A stretch of DNA of 64,000 nucleotides, from the NCBI GenBank assembly GCA_031425155.1, contig JANPIV010000003.1:16295-80294 (forward strand). The letters are read 5' to 3'. Origin of the DNA: M3007 sp031425155 (lineage in GTDB: Bacteria; Bacteroidota; Bacteroidia; Chitinophagales; Saprospiraceae). Both the position numbers and the translations under genes were made by a program. Under the pieces are notes generated by a model, which had not been told where the DNA came from, did no database searches, and was given only the letters and a program-made list of their open reading frames with translations. Positions 61,765-64,000 of this stretch are shown here, one piece after another (the stretch's first letter is position 1; each line of letters starts with the position of its first letter).

Positions 61765-62394
61765 ATGAAGTTTTTGCTTAAAAATGCCAGCCTGATGGTG
61801 GCCCTTTTGCTCACCGGATTTGCGGTACAAGCCCAAACGACCACCACCAAACCCGCCGCCGATAATAAGGCGACCATGAAAGCCAAACCTGCCCGCAAAC
61901 CAATGGCCGCTCCCGGTAATGTGATGGTCGGCGGCGAGACGATGTACCCAAAGAAAAACATCATTGAAAATGCCGTGAACTCCAAGGTGCACACCACATT
62001 GGTGGCTGCCGTGAAAGCCGCTGGCCTGGTGGAGACCCTGCAAGGCAAAGGCCCGTTTACGGTGTTTGCGCCGGTGAATGACGCTTTCGAGAACCTGCCC
62101 GACGGCACCGTGGAGACGCTGCTGAAACCCGAAAACAAAGCCACGCTGACCAAAGTGCTCACCTACCACGTGGTGGCTGGCAAGTATGACTTCCGCGCCA
62201 TTTCCGCACTGTTGAAAAAAGGAACCAGCACCCTGAAAACCGTCAGCGGCGGCACGCTCACCTTTATGATGAATGGCCCGCACAACATCACGGTGAAAGA
62301 CGAATCGGGCAATGCCGCCAACATCACTACCTACGATGTGTATCAATCCAATGGCGTCATCCACTCGATTGACACTGTGTTGCTGCCGAAGTAA
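61765..62394 (+). CDS. Secreted fasciclin (FAS1) domain protein
   Basis: 209 residues. Signal peptide MKFLLKNASLMVALLLTGFAVQAQ, a Thr/Lys/Ala-rich linker, then one FAS1 domain: HTTLVAAVKAAGLVETLQGK, GPFTVFAPVNDAFENLP, LKPENKATLTKVLTYHVVAGKYDF and the conserved SNGVIHSIDTVLLP end. FAS1 proteins are extracellular or periplasmic adhesion modules. Stand-alone with its own terminator. Confidence 0.92.
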   Translation: MKFLLKNASLMVALLLTGFAVQAQTTTTKPAADNKATMKAKPARKPMAAPGNVMVGGETMYPKKNIIENAVNSKVHTTLVAAVKAAGLVETLQGKGPFTVFAPVNDAFENLPDGTVETLLKPENKATLTKVLTYHVVAGKYDFRAISALLKKGTSTLKTVSGGTLTFMMNGPHNITVKDESGNAANITTYDVYQSNGVIHSIDTVLLPK

Positions 62395-62430
62395 ATTCTG
62401 CCAAATGTCATCTGATTGAATATCGTTTTA

Positions 62431-62465
62431 GAGGTTGTCTCAGGGTGAGGCAGCCTCTTTTTTTG
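62431..62465 (+). terminator. Terminator after the fasciclin gene
   Basis: GAGGTTGTCTCA pairs, with wobble, with TGAGGCAGCCTC, and a run of T follows. It lies 37 bases after the stop codon. Confidence 0.75.
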
Positions 62466-62566
62466 TGCGCGAGAACTTCCCAGAATCCAGGCACATTAGC
62501 CTTTTATAAAACAGTGGTAATCATTCAAATAGCCGCAGCGCGGAACCTAAATGGTGATAAAAACGA

Positions 62567-62602
62567 CGAAGCGAAACCAGTCAGTTGACTGGTTTCGCTT
62601 CG
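62567..62602 (-). terminator. Terminator of the rpsF-rpsR-rplI operon
   Basis: CGAAGCGAAACCAGTCA and TGACTGGTTTCGCTTCG are perfect 17-bp inverse arms with a GT loop; on the minus strand it is followed by GTTTTTATCACC. It lies 25 bases past the L9 stop. Confidence 0.82.
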
Positions 62603-62627
62603 ATATATTGGTACTGAAAAAATCCGT

Positions 62628-63077
62628 TTAGGCGGCTTCCGGCACTACCTCGAAAGGTACTTCCACCACCACTTCGGGGTGAAAACGGACGGTAGCCGTG
62701 TAGCTGCCAAGTTCCTTGACTTCCTCCGGCATTTCGACGATGCGTTTGTCCACTTCCACGCCATAAGCGCGCAGGGCAACCGCAATGTTTTGGGCCGTGA
62801 CGGAGCCAAACAAACGACCGCTGTCGCCGGCTTTCGCCGCGATTTGCAGGGTTTGGCCCTGGATTTTGGCGGCTGTTTCACGAAGCGCAGCAATCGTAGC
62901 GGCTTCTTTTTTAGCGCCTTGTTTTTTCAAGCCTTCCAGCCGGGCCATGTTCGTTTTGTTGGCCACGATGGCTAAGCCATTAGGGATCAGGTAGTTGCGT
63001 CCGTAGCCGTCTTTTACTTTGACGACGTCGTGCTTCGTGCCTACCTTTTCAATATGATCGAGCAGAATGATATTCAT
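62628..63077 (-). CDS. rplI: 50S ribosomal protein L9
   Basis: 149-residue 23S rRNA-binding protein. MNIILLDHIEKVGTKHDVVKVKDGYGRNYLIP is the family N-terminus; the helix NMARLEGLKKQGAKKEAATIA links to the C-terminal domain LFGSVTAQNIAVAL with RFHPEVVVEVPFEVV. The open frame extends upstream to 63197, but the ATG at 63077 matches the family. Third gene of the rpsF-rpsR-rplI unit; a GCAAA-type repeat lies between it and rpsR. Confidence 0.97.
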   Translation of the reverse strand: MNIILLDHIEKVGTKHDVVKVKDGYGRNYLIPNGLAIVANKTNMARLEGLKKQGAKKEAATIAALRETAAKIQGQTLQIAAKAGDSGRLFGSVTAQNIAVALRAYGVEVDKRIVEMPEEVKELGSYTATVRFHPEVVVEVPFEVVPEAA

Positions 63078-63084
63078 TGCTGAG

Positions 63085-63243
63085 AATAAGCAAAAGGGTG
63101 AATTTAAAAAAAGCAAAATGCAAAACGCAAATGGGCAATAGAGTGCAGCGAAATCCCGACTTCTATCGGGCACGCAAAAAGCAGTCAGCAAGATCATAAT
63201 TCGCTGGTTGCCTTTTGCAAATTGCCCTTTGCAAATTGCCTTT
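63085..63243. repeat. GCAAAA repeat and hairpin inside the ribosomal protein operon
   Basis: Between rpsR and rplI lie AAAAAGCAAAATGCAAAACG, GCAAATGGGCAATAGAGTGC and the inverse TTGCCTTTTGCAAATTGCCC. A CCCGACTTCTATCGGG hairpin sits in the middle. The arrangement resembles the composite at 22843-22906. It adds about 160 bases to an operon that is usually tightly packed. Confidence 0.6.
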
Positions 63244-63513
63244 TTACTTCATCAAGTCGGCGATGAAAGGCAGCATCCCGAGGTGACGGGCGCGCTTCAC
63301 AGCAGTAGCGACACGACGCTGGTATTTCAGGCTGTTGCCTGTGATCCGGCGCGGCAGCAATTTGCCTTGCTCATTGATGAATTGAAGCAGGAAGTCCGCA
63401 TCCTTATAATCAATATACTTGATGCCAAACTTGCGGAAACGGCAGTATTTTTTGCGACGCAGTCCGATTTTTGGATTGCTGAGAAACTTTACGTCTTCTC
63501 TGGTAGCAGCCAT
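63244..63513 (-). CDS. rpsR: 30S ribosomal protein S18
   Basis: 89-residue protein. The family core is YKDADFLLQFINEQGKLLPR followed by RITGNSLKYQRRVATAVKRAR and HLGMLPFI. The N-terminal part (FLSNPKIGLRRKKYCRFRKFG) is the usual basic start with one cysteine. Second gene of the rpsF-rpsR-rplI unit. Confidence 0.97.
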   Translation of the reverse strand: MAATREDVKFLSNPKIGLRRKKYCRFRKFGIKYIDYKDADFLLQFINEQGKLLPRRITGNSLKYQRRVATAVKRARHLGMLPFIADLMK

Positions 63514-63551
63514 AGCGAGTGGTGAATGTGAGTGTGAGTGATTGGGTGGAG

Positions 63552-63977
63552 TTAGTTGGCGTCGAGATCAACGACTTCCGGGACGGGGGCTTGTTCCGCA
63601 GCCAATGCCGCCGCAGCTGCATCGTCATCGCGTTTTTTCTTGCCGCCGATCAGGCCGTTGCGTTTGTCGTCGTTGTATTTTACGCCGTACTTGTCGAGTT
63701 TTACCGTCAGGAAACGCAGCAAACGCTCGTTCCGTTTCAGGCCCAACTCAAACTTGGTCAACCAATCGGCGACTTCACAGCCGAACTCGATGGCAAAATA
63801 AACGCCCGAAGAGCGCCGGTTGATGGGATAGGCCAATTGTCGGAGGCCCATTTCATCCACCGCGATGATCGTGGCTCCAGAGCCCGTCAGCTCGCGCTGG
63901 ATTTGATCCGCTGTCGATTTGACTTCCTCGCCCGACAGCACCGGATCTACGAGAAAGGTGACTTCGTAATGTCTCAT
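63552..63977 (-). CDS. rpsF: 30S ribosomal protein S6
   Basis: 141-residue protein that pairs with S18 on the 30S platform. MRHYEVTFLVDPVLSGEEVK starts the ferredoxin-like fold; GLRQLAYPINRRSSGVYFAI and LKRNERLLRFLTVKLDKYGV are typical. The Ala/Asp-rich tail (KKRDDDAAAAALAAEQAP) is longer than in E. coli before modification, as in other Bacteroidota. First gene of the operon; its promoter would be beyond the window edge. Confidence 0.97.
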   Translation of the reverse strand: MRHYEVTFLVDPVLSGEEVKSTADQIQRELTGSGATIIAVDEMGLRQLAYPINRRSSGVYFAIEFGCEVADWLTKFELGLKRNERLLRFLTVKLDKYGVKYNDDKRNGLIGGKKKRDDDAAAAALAAEQAPVPEVVDLDAN

Positions 63978-64000
63978 TATCAGTCAGTTGTGAAAAAATA

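Noticed and set aside
1..64000. CRISPR array
   Set aside because: The repeats found are palindromic or heptamer types; no regular direct repeats with spacers and no cas genes were seen.
1..64000. tRNA or rRNA genes
   Set aside because: No cloverleaf or rRNA-like sequence was recognised by eye; a tRNAscan run would settle it.

Overview
The window is from a member of the Bacteroidota, most likely the Saprospiria (Lewinella/Haliscomenobacter type). The evidence is three proteins with C-terminal type IX secretion (T9SS) sorting domains, a SprB-repeat adhesin, DUF5606 and DUF6089 proteins, a roughly 1,100-residue SecA, promoters matching the Bacteroidota -7 box TAnnTTTG, and few Shine-Dalgarno sequences. 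This placement is inference; no rRNA or tRNA gene is visible.

Layout. 1-2628 (minus): GH130 lipoprotein, methyltransferase and purU (cut by the edge). 2.8-9.2 kb: secreted alpha/beta hydrolase, secA (minus), and an OmpA protein paired with a membrane-anchored helix-hairpin-helix protein. 9.4-11.2 kb (minus): biotin carrier protein and a SpoIIE-type phosphatase. 11.4-14.1 kb: frr, DUF5606, a GT2 glycosyltransferase and a tiny protein that is mostly a T9SS tail. 14.2-19.6 kb (minus): GH92 mannosidase, methyltransferase, PaaE-like reductase, rpsT. 20-23.7 kb: 2-oxoglutarate dehydrogenase E1 and a lipoprotein. 23.8-25.3 kb (minus): YtxH / holin-superfamily III / small-protein cluster. 25.5-29.8 kb: response regulator, SDR (minus), a DGPF (YCII) protein with an ECF42-type sigma factor, and a radical SAM protein. 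30.6-37.5 kb: a 2,302-residue secreted HYR/FG-GAP protein. 37.7-40.5 kb (minus): S41 protease and esterase. 40.8-47.3 kb: double cyclase-domain/AAA/TPR protein, overlapping OppB-like permease and a one-TM protein of unknown function. 47.5-55.2 kb: ugd (minus), OmpA protein, BlaI/BlaR1-TonB module, DUF6089 barrel, lipoprotein (minus), methyltransferase. 55.2-61 kb (minus): SprB-repeat protein, vanadium haloperoxidase-type lipoprotein, dcd. 61.2-62.4 kb: CoA-binding protein and fasciclin protein. 62.6-64 kb (minus): rpsF-rpsR-rplI.

Most genes are housekeeping or generic surface functions. The most distinctive layer is non-coding. At least seven palindromic element types sit between genes, and one lies inside the sucA reading frame. 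One 92-bp element occurs twice in opposite orientation, and one copy has a clean 8-9 bp target duplication. Heptamer-like simple repeats (GGCAAAA, CATAACT, TTCATAC and TGCCAAT types) fill many gaps and reach into a signal-peptide sequence. The best candidates for an undescribed protein system are the cyclase-ATPase-TPR/permease/one-TM cluster at 40.8-47.3 kb and the BlaI/BlaR1-TonB unit with its perfect 48-nt palindrome.
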